From: Bradyrhizobium paxllaeri
GTDB taxonomy: Bacteria; Pseudomonadota; Alphaproteobacteria; Rhizobiales; Xanthobacteraceae
Length of the DNA stretch: 64,000 nt
Direction: 5' to 3'
Assembly (NCBI RefSeq): GCF_001693515.2
Contig: NZ_CP042968.1
Span: 2,232,001-2,296,000, forward strand
This document shows positions 53,888 to 63,237 of the stretch, piece by piece. A program made the translations under genes and the position numbers. The notes under the pieces were generated by a model. It searched no databases, was not told the DNA's origin, and saw nothing but the letters and a program-made list of their open reading frames with translations. Positions within the stretch are counted from its first letter, which is position 1, and every line of letters starts with the position of its first letter.

Positions 53888-54985
53888 GTGGCGAACGAAC
53901 TTCCGGAATCGGGAAAAAGTGGTAATACGCAAAGGCATCGTGACGATTTGATGTCAAAAGGTCTGGTGCCAGAAGATCTCCCATGGATCGCTGCCGATGG
54001 CTCGGATGATCGCCGCGTGTCGTTGCTTGATGAACTACGTGAGTCCAGATTCGTAAAGATCAGCCGGTCTCCGGACGTCGATCATTTCCGGAGCATCGAG
54101 GGACTGGGCGATGCCAAAAGCATTCCGATCGACGCCAAGGACTTCGCCGCCGCTTTCGCCTCGCTGAAGCTGAAGTCCTGTTGGGTCTATCTGCAGCGGA
54201 CATTCCCGCGAATCCTGCAGATGCAGTATTCCACCACCGGCGCGATTGTCGGCTTAACGATGGACGATGCGACTTCGTTGATCATCAACGGCGTTGAAGC
54301 CCGCGCGCCGTCTTTGCTCCTGGTCAAGGGTACCGCGACGTGTGAGATCGTGGAGCAGCAGGCCAATCTGGTCGCGCTTGTGAATTTCGCTTCCATCGAC
54401 GATCGCGATTGGCCGGGCGATGCCGATGCCGCTCAATTGATCGCGACGCAGCCGGACAAATGCGAGACGCTGCGGGCGACGGTTCGCGATGTCTTGACGC
54501 TCGCTTCGCATTCGCCCGATACTTTCGCACAGCCGAACGTCATCGAGCACGTTGAAGAATCGATCCTGCAATCGTTCGATCTGGCGATGGCTGCGGCATC
54601 GCCCACACCCGAAGCCAAGCGCCTGAGTCTTAGCCACTATCTGGCGCTGGTCCGGAAGCTCGACGAGTTCGTGGCCGAAAGTAGCGGCAAGACGCTGTAC
54701 AGCGCCGACGTAGCGCGGCAACTCGGGGTCTCTGTACGGACGCTGCATAACGCCGTGGTTGCCATTCGCGGCATGAGTATGCATCGCTACATGCGGCTGC
54801 GGCGATTGTGGAATGTGCGTCAACAACTGGTGCACGGAGCTCCGCCGCAATCGATCAAGGCGGTCGCGCTCGCAAATGGCTTCTGGCACATGGGCGAGTT
54901 CACCTCTCTCTACCGCGACTTGTTTGGCGAAACGCCGCAGCAGACATTGTCGGCGGCACGCAAGCAAACCAATGACCCATCATGA
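53888..54985 (+). CDS. AraC-family transcriptional regulator
   Basis: A 365-residue regulator. The C-terminal 100 residues contain the two AraC helix-turn-helix units (YSADVARQLGVSVRTLHNAVVAIRG; ALANGFWHMGEFTSLYRDLFGETPQQTL), and the N-terminal 220 are a divergent effector domain. GTG 53888 follows GGGG six bases upstream; ATG 53951 (21 residues shorter) is the alternative. It lies between chemoreceptors 3 and 4 on the same strand; control of those genes is possible but unproven. Confidence 0.85.
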   Translation: MANELPESGKSGNTQRHRDDLMSKGLVPEDLPWIAADGSDDRRVSLLDELRESRFVKISRSPDVDHFRSIEGLGDAKSIPIDAKDFAAAFASLKLKSCWVYLQRTFPRILQMQYSTTGAIVGLTMDDATSLIINGVEARAPSLLLVKGTATCEIVEQQANLVALVNFASIDDRDWPGDADAAQLIATQPDKCETLRATVRDVLTLASHSPDTFAQPNVIEHVEESILQSFDLAMAAASPTPEAKRLSLSHYLALVRKLDEFVAESSGKTLYSADVARQLGVSVRTLHNAVVAIRGMSMHRYMRLRRLWNVRQQLVHGAPPQSIKAVALANGFWHMGEFTSLYRDLFGETPQQTLSAARKQTNDPS

Positions 54986-55221
54986 TGACGACGGCGCGGT
55001 TCCGTAAGACTACCGTCATCCGCGGTACGTTAGACACTGGTTAACCACTGCATGGGACCGTGGCATCATGGGTGCCGCTCTGTGGTCATTCGCCACAGGA
55101 GCCCTTCGGTCGTAACGAACCGGCTCGTCCAAATTGGCCCGGCGCTTCTTCAACCGTGATCCCGCCGTGCGGGAAACAGGCGGTCGTGTTGCGATTTCCC
55201 CGATTTGAAGGACGCAAGGCC

Positions 55222-56964
55222 ATGTCCCGATTCATCCTCAACCTGTCGATCGGCGCCAAACTCGGCATCGCTTCAGCCCTCGGCGTGCTGCTCGTCGCCA
55301 CGATGGTGATTGTCCAGATCTGGGCCAACGCTGCGATGCGCGACGTCAACGTCCGCATGGCGGCGCAACAGACGATCGCGCGCAGTGCGATAGACGCCAA
55401 GGCATCGATCCGTGGCATGCAGATTGGCGTCCGCGACCTTCGCCTCGCCAACACGGCGGCAGACCTGCAGAAGGCCAATGAATACATAGCCGCCCACCTT
55501 GAGTCGGCGAACAAATTCACCGATGAAATGCACAGGCTGTCGAAGTCCGCCGAGAACAAGGCGCGCATCGAGAAGCTCAAGGTACGCGCGGAGGATTATT
55601 CGAAGGCCGCCCAGCAGATTGTGGCCGTTCGTAGTGAAGCTATTGCTGCGGCGGGCGGCGGCGCCGAAGCGGCTGCGAAGGTTGCCAGGTTGAACGAAGA
55701 GATCGTGCGTATTGCCCGCGAAGTGACGCTGCCGATCGCAGCCGAGCTTGAGCCGCTTGCCAACCAGATCGCCGATTTCGCCAAGCACAGGCTGGACGAG
55801 CAGACCGCGCAGGCTGAGCGGGAAATGGCCGCGACGGAATGGGAAGCCCTTGCCTTGGGCATCGGCACGATCCTGCTGCTGATCGCGACCAGCATATTGT
55901 CCTTCTTCACCATCGCCCGGCCGATGCGCGCCTTGAGCGTATCGATGGAAGAGCTTGCGGGCGGCAATTTCGCCGTGGTGCTGCCGGGCCTCGGGCGCAG
56001 GGATGAACTCGGTGCTGTGGCCGGCGCCGTCGAGAAATTCAAGGTCGTCTCGGAGCAGAAGGCCCGTGACGAAGCGGAAGCCAAGATGAAGCAGGACCAG
56101 ATCGCGGCGCAACAGCGCAAGGCCGAGATGGTCAGGCTTGCGGATTCCTTCGAGGCAGCCGTTGGCGAGATCGTCGAAACCGTCTCGTCGGCATCCACCG
56201 AGCTCGAAGCCTCTGCCGGCACGCTGACGGCAACCGCCGAACGCGCCCAGCAGGTGACGACCATGGTGGCCGCGGCCTCTGAAGAGGCTTCCACCAATGT
56301 GCAGTCGGTCGCATCGGCGACGGAGGAACTGTCGTCGTCCGTCAACGAGATCAGCCGTCAGGTGCAGGCCTCGGCGCGGATGGCCGGCGAGGCCGTCGAC
56401 CAGGCCCGCGTCACCAACGACCGCGTCAGCGAACTGTCGAAGGCGGCAGCCCGCATCGGTGACGTCGTCGAACTCATCAACACCATCGCAGGGCAAACCA
56501 ATTTGTTGGCGCTCAACGCCACCATCGAGGCGGCGCGCGCCGGCGAGGCCGGCCGCGGCTTTGCGGTCGTCGCATCCGAAGTGAAGGCGCTCGCCGAGCA
56601 GACTGCGAAAGCGACCGGCGAGATCGGCCAGCAGATCACCGGCATCCAGGGCGCTACCCAGGAGTCGGTCAGCGCGATCAAGGAAATCAGCGGCACCATC
56701 GAACGGCTGGCCGAGATCGCTTCGACGATTGCGGCCGCCGTGGAAGAGCAGGGCGCCGCCACCCAGGAAATCTCCCGCAACGTCCAGCAGGCCGCTCACG
56801 GCACCCAGCAGGTCTCCGCCAACATCACCGACGTGCAGCGCGGCGCCGGCGAGACCGGCTCAGCCTCCGCACAGGTGCTGTCGGCGGCGCAGTCGCTTTC
56901 CGCGGACAGCAATCGCCTCAAGCTGGAAGTCGGCAAGTTCCTGGATACCGTGCGGGCGGCCTGA
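55222..56964 (+). CDS. Methyl-accepting chemotaxis protein 4, short helical sensor
   Basis: A 580-residue receptor. TM1 near 11-32, a periplasmic helical sensor of about 175 residues, TM2 near 210-235, HAMP, and the shared signalling tip and tail (FLDTVRAA). The start of the sensor ([26 protein letters not shown]) resembles the same region of receptor 2 ([24 protein letters not shown]), suggesting a shared ancestor with a shortened domain. ATG 55222 follows AAGG; an in-frame start at 55060 is unlikely. Confidence 0.92.
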   Translation: MSRFILNLSIGAKLGIASALGVLLVATMVIVQIWANAAMRDVNVRMAAQQTIARSAIDAKASIRGMQIGVRDLRLANTAADLQKANEYIAAHLESANKFTDEMHRLSKSAENKARIEKLKVRAEDYSKAAQQIVAVRSEAIAAAGGGAEAAAKVARLNEEIVRIAREVTLPIAAELEPLANQIADFAKHRLDEQTAQAEREMAATEWEALALGIGTILLLIATSILSFFTIARPMRALSVSMEELAGGNFAVVLPGLGRRDELGAVAGAVEKFKVVSEQKARDEAEAKMKQDQIAAQQRKAEMVRLADSFEAAVGEIVETVSSASTELEASAGTLTATAERAQQVTTMVAAASEEASTNVQSVASATEELSSSVNEISRQVQASARMAGEAVDQARVTNDRVSELSKAAARIGDVVELINTIAGQTNLLALNATIEAARAGEAGRGFAVVASEVKALAEQTAKATGEIGQQITGIQGATQESVSAIKEISGTIERLAEIASTIAAAVEEQGAATQEISRNVQQAAHGTQQVSANITDVQRGAGETGSASAQVLSAAQSLSADSNRLKLEVGKFLDTVRAA

Positions 56965-57013
56965 CGGGGGCTGCCAGCATGAGCTGGTGAGACGACAGCG
57001 CGTTCTCTTGCTC

Positions 57014-57052
57014 GTCATGGCCGGGACAAGCCTGGACAAGCCCGGCCATGAC
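57014..57052. repeat. Intergenic palindrome, family G
   Basis: Perfect 12-bp arms GTCATGGCCGGG and CCCGGCCATGAC with a 15-base loop, between convergent genes; may act as a shared terminator. Confidence 0.88.
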
Positions 57053-57064
57053 GGCGGAGCGCAT

Positions 57065-58579
57065 TTATCCCACGCGCCACTCCAGCACCCCATCATCGGC
57101 CGCAACGACGTCGCCGACCGTCCCCACCGGCGTCTGGTCCATGTTCAGCAAATGCTTCAGTGTCTTCTCGTCATTGGCGGGGATGCGGGCGAGTGCCCGC
57201 GCATCGGCCTCGGTGCGCAGCATCACGACGCCATGCTCGACGTCGCCCTTGCCCTTGTAGATCACGGTGAAGGCTTCGACCTTGCCTTTGCCCGAGGCTT
57301 CGGTGACGAACTCCGGCACTTTGCGGCGGTTGCGGTCGGCCTCGGCCTGCACGCTGGTTTCCTGTTTCAGCGCCGCCTTCGGCGCTTCGCGCGACAGCAC
57401 CAGGCCGTGATGCTTGGTGACAAAGCCGCCTTGGCCGTAGAGCAGGCCGAGCTTGCCGCTCTGACGCAGCTTGCGCACCATCGCCACCGCCGCGTGCGTC
57501 ATATAAGTGTTGAGCGGCGCGCCGAAGAAGGTGAGCCCGCCGGTCACCGTTGGCTGCACGTCGCGGCCCAAGCCCAGCGTCCGCCGCGCCATCTTGGGCA
57601 CGCAGGGGAAGCAGCTATAGAGCTCGATCGCGTCGAACTTCCTGCCGTCGCCCTCGACGAGGTCCATCACCGCCTTCAGCACGGCGTTCTGCGGATGGCT
57701 TTCATAGAACTGGTCGCGCACGAGGTAATCGCGCGGCTCTTCCGCCGAGGCGCCGCCAATCGGATAGATCAGGCGATCCTCTGATACGCCGGCCGCGCGT
57801 GCCTTGGCGAGCGACGTCAACAGAACCGCGCCGCCCATGTTCACGGTCGGATTGGCTACCATCAGCTTTGTGTAGGGCCAGGCGATCAGCCGGTTGTCCG
57901 GCGTCGGCGTGATGATCTCGTCCGGCGCAAAACGCTTTTTCAGCCATGAATTTTCATTCCCGGACGCGACGCGTGCATAGGTCGACCACAGTTCGCCGGA
58001 TTCGGCGAGCGCCTCGCGCGGCGTCTGGCCCCAATGCGCCGAGGTCGCGGATTCATACAGCGGATAGACGGTGATCGGTCTGAATACGCCGAGCTTCACC
58101 GCCATCGGTTTCTGAAATGCCGCGCCGCGCTTGGGCTCCTCGACGTCGTGGGCGAATGGCGTCCACGGCAGCGAGATGCCGCCGCGCTCGGCCTTGGTCG
58201 CGGTCGACTGCGCTTCCGCGCCGCAGACCGCGGCCACGCTGCACTCGCCGCGCGCAATGCGCTGTGCCGCTTCGTGAATGTAGCGGATCGGGCTCTCGCC
58301 GCCGACCGGGCCGTAGTAGCAATGCGCCGGATTGGCACCGAGCTTTGCTGCGAGCTGCTTCTCCGGATCGCGGTAGCGCCAGCTCAGGAAGTTGACCACG
58401 TCGAGCGAGCCGAGCTCGCCGAGCAGCTTTGCGCCACTATCGGCTTCCGCGCGCCGCACCGCCTGTTCGAGCAGCGCCATCGGCTCGAGGCCATCAGCGA
58501 TGTCCTTGGGCCGGTCGACGATTTCGCCGACGCCGACGATGACGGGAATGCGGTCTTCGGGAAGGGGAGAGTTCGGCAT
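57065..58579 (-). CDS. Thiolase-like protein lacking the usual catalytic cysteines
   Basis: A 504-residue thiolase-fold protein, longer than true thiolases (about 390-400) by a C-terminal domain (about 415-504) like that of type 1 thiolase-like proteins. Where thiolases have the nucleophile CxS/CASG, this has PVGGES (91-96), and the C-terminal CxG position reads YGQGGF. The His of NTYMTHAA is kept. It therefore probably does not do standard thiolysis, but may bind acyl-CoA. Genes for a nitronate-monooxygenase-like enzyme and a Baeyer-Villiger-type enzyme lie beside it. Confidence 0.85.
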   Translation of the reverse strand: MPNSPLPEDRIPVIVGVGEIVDRPKDIADGLEPMALLEQAVRRAEADSGAKLLGELGSLDVVNFLSWRYRDPEKQLAAKLGANPAHCYYGPVGGESPIRYIHEAAQRIARGECSVAAVCGAEAQSTATKAERGGISLPWTPFAHDVEEPKRGAAFQKPMAVKLGVFRPITVYPLYESATSAHWGQTPREALAESGELWSTYARVASGNENSWLKKRFAPDEIITPTPDNRLIAWPYTKLMVANPTVNMGGAVLLTSLAKARAAGVSEDRLIYPIGGASAEEPRDYLVRDQFYESHPQNAVLKAVMDLVEGDGRKFDAIELYSCFPCVPKMARRTLGLGRDVQPTVTGGLTFFGAPLNTYMTHAAVAMVRKLRQSGKLGLLYGQGGFVTKHHGLVLSREAPKAALKQETSVQAEADRNRRKVPEFVTEASGKGKVEAFTVIYKGKGDVEHGVVMLRTEADARALARIPANDEKTLKHLLNMDQTPVGTVGDVVAADDGVLEWRVG

Positions 58580-58625
58580 TTTTTCTTGTTTCGCTTTCTG
58601 TGAGTAAATTCTCAGCTCGTTGTTC

Positions 58626-58641
58626 CGTCATTGCGAGCGAA
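58626..58641. repeat. Half copy of family A repeat fused to a family B repeat
   Basis: CGTCATTGCGAGCGAA stands six bases before the family B copy at 58648, without its opposing arm. Confidence 0.7.
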
Positions 58642-58647
58642 GAACTC

Positions 58648-58735
58648 GTAGGGTGGGCAAAGGCGCACTTGCGCCGTGCCCACCATCTAACGTCTTGCTC
58701 GGAGGTGGTGGGCACGCTTCGCTTTGCCACCTACG
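58648..58735. repeat. Intergenic palindromic repeat, family B (copy 3)
   Basis: GTAGGGTGGGCAAAGG ... CTTTGCCACCTACG outer arms, GTGCCCACCA / TGGTGGGCAC inside. Confidence 0.88.
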
Positions 58736-58747
58736 GGAGGTTTGTAA

Positions 58748-59881
58748 TCACTCCTCCATCAGCATATTCATATGCTCCACCGCATCGGCAAAATCTTCCT
58801 TGAATTCCTGCACGACCGCGCCGGCCGACTTCACGCTGTCGATCAGGCCAACGCCCTGTCCCACAAAATAGCTGACGAGATCGCGCGCCTGCGCGTTGCC
58901 GGCAGCGGCGGCGCGGTCGATCGAATTGAAGGCGTCGCGGCTGATGATGCTTTGCAGCGGCATCGGCAGCGCGCCGGGGCTGTCCGGCCCACGATCCCAC
59001 GCATCCGTCCACACCGAACGCAATTGCCGCGCCGGCTTGCCGGTGCGGCCCTTGGAACGGACTGCGTCGCGCGAGGAGGCCGCGATCATCTTCTCGCGGA
59101 AGATCTCGGTCGTTTCGGATTCCACCGTCGCCAGCCACACCGATCCGGTCCAGGCGCCGGCCGCGCCCATCGCCATGCACGCCGCCATCTGCCGTCCGGT
59201 CATGATGCCGCCCGCAGCCAGCACCGGCACGTCGCGCACCGGCCTGATCGCTTTTATCACTTCAGGCACCAGCACCATGGTCGAGACCTCGCCACAGTGG
59301 CCGCCGGCCTCGGTGCCCTGGGCAACCAGAATGTCGACACCGGCTGCGACCTGCCGCAGCGCGTGCTCCTTCGAACCAACGAGTGCTGCAACCGGCACGC
59401 CATGCTTGCGGCCCATGTCGATCATCTGCTTCGGCGGCACGCCGAGCGCGTTCGCGATCAGCTTGATCGGGTGACGGAAGGAGACCTCGAGCACATCGAG
59501 CGCGCGCTGCGCGTCGAACGGCTGCGGCTGGTTGTCGGCGACGTTGGTCGTCGTCAGCTCAATGCCGTATTTCTTCAGGAGGTTGCGGGTGAAGTCGCGA
59601 TGCTGCGGTGAGATCCGCGCTTCCAGGCTCTTCCAGGTGACGTCCTTTTCACCCGCGGTCGAAATGTTTTCGGGTATCAGCACGTCGAGCCCGTAGGGTT
59701 TGCCGTCGGTGTGATCGTCGATCCATTTCAGTTCCTGCTCGATGGTTTCAGGCGAATGCGCGGTCGCGCCCAGCACGCCAAACCCGCCGGCGCGGCTGAC
59801 GGCGGCCACGACGTCGCGGCAATGACTGAAGGCGAGCAGCGGAAATTCGATTCCCAGCATGTCACAGATCGGCGATTTCAT
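58748..59881 (-). CDS. Nitronate monooxygenase (2-nitropropane dioxygenase)-like
   Basis: A 377-residue FMN TIM-barrel enzyme. The phosphate-binding AAGGIMTGRQMAACMAMGAAG and the EAGGHCGE motif with the putative catalytic His are clear. Members oxidise alkyl nitronates or act in related flavin oxygenation. ATG 59881 has an ideal GGAGGA six bases upstream, so a 40-residue upstream extension is rejected. It may be transcribed with the thiolase-like gene; a 168-base gap with repeats separates them. Confidence 0.87.
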   Translation of the reverse strand: MKSPICDMLGIEFPLLAFSHCRDVVAAVSRAGGFGVLGATAHSPETIEQELKWIDDHTDGKPYGLDVLIPENISTAGEKDVTWKSLEARISPQHRDFTRNLLKKYGIELTTTNVADNQPQPFDAQRALDVLEVSFRHPIKLIANALGVPPKQMIDMGRKHGVPVAALVGSKEHALRQVAAGVDILVAQGTEAGGHCGEVSTMVLVPEVIKAIRPVRDVPVLAAGGIMTGRQMAACMAMGAAGAWTGSVWLATVESETTEIFREKMIAASSRDAVRSKGRTGKPARQLRSVWTDAWDRGPDSPGALPMPLQSIISRDAFNSIDRAAAAGNAQARDLVSYFVGQGVGLIDSVKSAGAVVQEFKEDFADAVEHMNMLMEE

Positions 59882-60103
59882 GGCTTGTCCTCCCGGCGGC
59901 AGCATTCCAGATTGCTGCTCGGCTTTCCGCAAGACGCTAGCCCATCGGAGGCTTGCATGCCAAGCGGCCTTGCTCCTCGTCATGAGGGGCAAACATTCCA
60001 CCGCGCAAAATATGCAATGCCATGCCGCCGATTTGCGTCTTGCGCTTTGACGCTATCGATAGAATGCTGACGGGCAAACGAGATAATCTTTCAGGGAGTT
60101 TTC

Positions 60104-61762
60104 ATGTCTGCGACGTCTTCCGTTACCGCCAAATCGTCCGAGAGCTACGATGTCGTCGTGGTCGGTGCGGGCTTTGCCGGCATGTACATGCTGCACCGGT
60201 TGCGCGGGCAGGGGATGACGGCGCGGGTCTACGAGCAGGGCTCGGGCGTTGGCGGCACCTGGTATTGGAACCGCTATCCCGGCGCGCGCTGCGACGTCGA
60301 GAGCATGCAGTACTCCTATTCGTTTTCGGAAGAGCTGCAGCAGGAATGGGACTGGAGCGAGCGCTACGCGCCGCAGCCGGAGATTTTAAAATACGCCAAC
60401 CACGTCGCGGATCGTTTCGATTTGCGAAAGGACATCCAGTTCAATACCCGCGTCGAGCGCGCCGCGTTCGATGAGGTCACCAGCCTCTGGTCGGTCTCGA
60501 CCTCCGACGGCAGGACGGTGACGGCAAAATTCGTCGTGCTCGCCACCGGCTGCCTGTCGAACGCGCGGATGCCCGACATCAACGGCCTCGATCGCTTCAA
60601 GGGCAAAGTCTACCACACCGGCCACTGGCCGCATGCGGAAGTCGATTTCACCGGCCAGCGCGTCGGCGTCATCGGCACGGGGTCGTCGGGCATCCAGTCG
60701 GTGCCGGTCATTGCCGAGCAGGCGAGGCATCTTACGGTTTTCCAGCGCACCGCGAACTTTTCCATTCCCGCCCGCAACGCGCCGCTGACGCAGGAAGAGC
60801 GGCAAAAATTCCGCGACAACTATCCCGAGATCAGGCGCTTTGCGCGCGAAGTCGCGAAGAACGGCATCTATACCGAGATGCCGGACCGCGGCGCGCTTGA
60901 TGACGGCGACAACGAGCGTCGTTCGAAGTATGAGGCGCGCTGGACTCGCGGCGGGCTCACCTTCATGTCGGTCTACAACAACCTCGCGCTGGACAAGGCC
61001 GCCAACGACACCGCCGCCAGTTTCGTCCGCGACAAGATTGCGGAAATCGTCAAGGATCAGAAGACCGCAGAGTTGCTGCAGCCGAACAACCATCCGATCG
61101 GCTCCAAGCGCATCTGCATCGACACGGATTATTTCGCGACCTTCAACCGCCCAAACGTGACGCTGGTCGATATCAAATCGAATCCGATCGAGGAGATCAC
61201 CGAAAACGCGGTGCGCGTCGCGGGCAGGGATTACGAGGTCGATGCACTCGTGCTAGCGACCGGCTTCGACGCCATGACGGGCTCGGTGGCGAAGATCGAT
61301 ATCAGGGGCCGCGACGGGCAGACGCTCAATCAAAAATGGGCCGCCGGACCGCGCACCTATCTCGGCCTGATGAGCGCCGGCTTTCCCAATCTCTTCGTTG
61401 TCACCGGCCCCGGCAGCCCCTCGGTGCTGTCGAACATGATCGTCTCGATCGAGCAGCATGTCGACTGGATCACTGACTGCATGACCTATATGCGCGGCCG
61501 CGGCCTCGACACGATGGAGGCGACAGTCGACGCGGAGGACAAATGGGTTACCCACGTCAACGAGGTCGCCGCCACCACGCTCTATCCGCAGGCCAATTCC
61601 TGGTACATGGGCGCCAACGTGCCCGGCAAGCCGCGCATCTTCATGCCCTATATCGGTGGCGTCGGGCCGTACCGGCAGATCTGCAACGACGTCGCCGCCA
61701 AGGGCTATGAGGGCTTTGTGATGGAGCGGGCTGAGCAACCGCGCGAGATGGTGGCGTCATAA
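60104..61762 (+). CDS. Baeyer-Villiger-type flavin monooxygenase
   Basis: A 552-residue NADPH-dependent FAD monooxygenase of the cyclohexanone/phenylacetone type, converting ketones to esters or lactones. Two Rossmann motifs are GAGFAG (21-26) and GTGSSG (191-196), and the fingerprint FKGKVYHTGHWP spans 165-176. GGTWYWNRYPGARCDVES (50-67) is the FAD-proximal family motif. Start ATG 60104 follows AGGGAG. It is divergent from the nitronate-monooxygenase-like gene. Natural substrate unknown. Confidence 0.93.
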   Translation: MSATSSVTAKSSESYDVVVVGAGFAGMYMLHRLRGQGMTARVYEQGSGVGGTWYWNRYPGARCDVESMQYSYSFSEELQQEWDWSERYAPQPEILKYANHVADRFDLRKDIQFNTRVERAAFDEVTSLWSVSTSDGRTVTAKFVVLATGCLSNARMPDINGLDRFKGKVYHTGHWPHAEVDFTGQRVGVIGTGSSGIQSVPVIAEQARHLTVFQRTANFSIPARNAPLTQEERQKFRDNYPEIRRFAREVAKNGIYTEMPDRGALDDGDNERRSKYEARWTRGGLTFMSVYNNLALDKAANDTAASFVRDKIAEIVKDQKTAELLQPNNHPIGSKRICIDTDYFATFNRPNVTLVDIKSNPIEEITENAVRVAGRDYEVDALVLATGFDAMTGSVAKIDIRGRDGQTLNQKWAAGPRTYLGLMSAGFPNLFVVTGPGSPSVLSNMIVSIEQHVDWITDCMTYMRGRGLDTMEATVDAEDKWVTHVNEVAATTLYPQANSWYMGANVPGKPRIFMPYIGGVGPYRQICNDVAAKGYEGFVMERAEQPREMVAS

Positions 61763-61770
61763 CCCGCTCC

Positions 61771-61862
61771 CGTAGGGTGGGCAAAGCGCAGCGTGCCCAC
61801 CATCTTGCAGCGTAACAAGAACATGGTGGGCACGGCGCAAGCGAGCCTTTGCCCACCCTGCG
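61771..61862. repeat. Intergenic palindromic repeat, family B (copy 4)
   Basis: CGTAGGGTGGGCAAAGCG ... CGCCTTTGCCCACCCTGCG-type arms (right arm AGCCTTTGCCCACCCTGCG) between convergent genes. Confidence 0.88.
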
Positions 61863-61864
61863 CG

Positions 61865-63016
61865 TCAGGCGCGCAGCCGCCGGCTCAACACCTCGACAAA
61901 CCGGTCAGCGTCGGCTTCGTCATTATAGACGTGCGGCGAGACGCGCATGCGTCCCAAACGCGGCACGACGTAGACGCCCTCGCTTGCCATTCCCTCGATC
62001 AATCCGGCCGGCATGCCGCCCTTGAAAGCGAGGCTCAAGATATGCGGGCTGCGGAGACCAGGCTCGGGCACGCTGACGCCGATGTCGCGCACGCCCGCCG
62101 CGATCCGCTCCGTCAGCATCGTGAGGCGTTGCGTGATGGCCGGCGCTCCCCATTCGGCCATCATCTCCATGCCGATCGAGGCCATCTCCATCGAGATGAA
62201 ATAATCGCGCTCGCCCATATCGTAGCGACGGGCATCGCCGACGTAACTGGAATCGGTGAAATAGACCGCGTTCTCGGCGCGCACGTTGCGGCGGCCGGAC
62301 GCGGTCTGCTCCAGCGGGATTCCGCCTTGATGGCGTTTTGCAACATAGAGAAAGGCGCGGCCGTAAGGGCCGAGCAGCCATTTATAGGTCGGGAAGACCA
62401 CAAAATCCGGGTCGAGACGCTTCACATCGGTCATCAGTACGCCGGTGCTCTGCGTCGCGTCGACAAGGAAGGCGGCGCCCTGTCGCCGCAGTGTTTCGCC
62501 GACCTTGTCGACATCGATCAGCCCGCCATCCGACCAGTGGACCGAAGAGATCGAGGCCAGGCTGACCGGCGGCGCGCCGGATCGTTCGACCGCGGCAAGC
62601 ACCGCCGACGTCCAGTCGCCGTCGTTGGGTTGCCGAACCGTCTCGACGGAAAACCCTTCCGCCTCGGCCCGGGTATGCCATTCGAGCACCGGCGAGGAAT
62701 GATCGTTCTCCAGCACGATCACGCGGGTGCCGCGGGCGATCGGCAGGATCTTCGCGGCGGTCGCAACGCCGTAGCTGATCGAGGGGATCAGCGCGATATC
62801 AGAGGCCTCGGCATTGATCAACCGGGCGGCAGCCAGGCGCGCGCGCTCATTCTGCTGGCTGGCGAAGGAGGCCTCGAGCGTCCATGGCGTTCCCTTGCGG
62901 AGAACCGCTGATCGCCCGGCCTCCAGGGTTCGAAGCGGCAGCGGGCTGTAAGAGGCGGCATTGAGGTAGCAAACCTGGCGCGGTATCTCGAACAAGGCGC
63001 GCTGTGATGGGAGCAT
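61865..63016 (-). CDS. Class V aminotransferase-fold PLP enzyme
   Basis: A 383-residue PLP enzyme of the cysteine desulfurase/isopenicillin-N-epimerase-like group. YLNAASYSPLP near the start, DATQSTGV (cofactor Asp/Gln) and FPTYKWLLGPYG with the Schiff-base Lys are visible. No SufS-type active-site Cys loop is obvious, so a desulfurase role is not claimed. ATG 63016 gives a family-like N-terminus; a GTG at 63076 would add 20 residues. Substrate unknown. Confidence 0.85.
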   Translation of the reverse strand: MLPSQRALFEIPRQVCYLNAASYSPLPLRTLEAGRSAVLRKGTPWTLEASFASQQNERARLAAARLINAEASDIALIPSISYGVATAAKILPIARGTRVIVLENDHSSPVLEWHTRAEAEGFSVETVRQPNDGDWTSAVLAAVERSGAPPVSLASISSVHWSDGGLIDVDKVGETLRRQGAAFLVDATQSTGVLMTDVKRLDPDFVVFPTYKWLLGPYGRAFLYVAKRHQGGIPLEQTASGRRNVRAENAVYFTDSSYVGDARRYDMGERDYFISMEMASIGMEMMAEWGAPAITQRLTMLTERIAAGVRDIGVSVPEPGLRSPHILSLAFKGGMPAGLIEGMASEGVYVVPRLGRMRVSPHVYNDEADADRFVEVLSRRLRA

Positions 63017-63127
63017 CTGGAAGGTCTCTGCTGTAGCGACACATCCAGTATGGCCGATCTCGACCACGCCAGCCACAGAAGCATTGCTCCGAGTACATCT
63101 GCGGCCGCGGGCCCATCACGCAGATAT

Positions 63128-63218
63128 GTAGGGTAGGCAAGGCGGGTTGTGGCCACCATATGCAACACGCACATTTGCGTGGTAGGCATGGTGCAAGCGC
63201 GCCTTTGCCCGCCCTGTG
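63128..63218. repeat. Degenerate family B repeat (copy 5)
   Basis: GTAGGGTAGGCAAGGCG ... GCCTTTGCCCGCCCTGTGG, with several mismatches against the other copies, between a divergent gene pair. Confidence 0.72.
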
Positions 63219-63237
63219 GCTCTGGAGATAAAAAGAA

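Noticed and set aside
51939-53984. Very long minus-strand open frame across chemoreceptor 3
   Set aside because: Antisense to a clear chemoreceptor; its sequence is Arg/Gly/Leu/His repeats caused by the complementary codon pattern, and similar frames lie antisense to the other receptors.
1161-63218. CRISPR array made of the recurrent repeats
   Set aside because: The repeats are scattered singly in gaps kilobases apart, are palindromic and have no regular spacers or cas genes.
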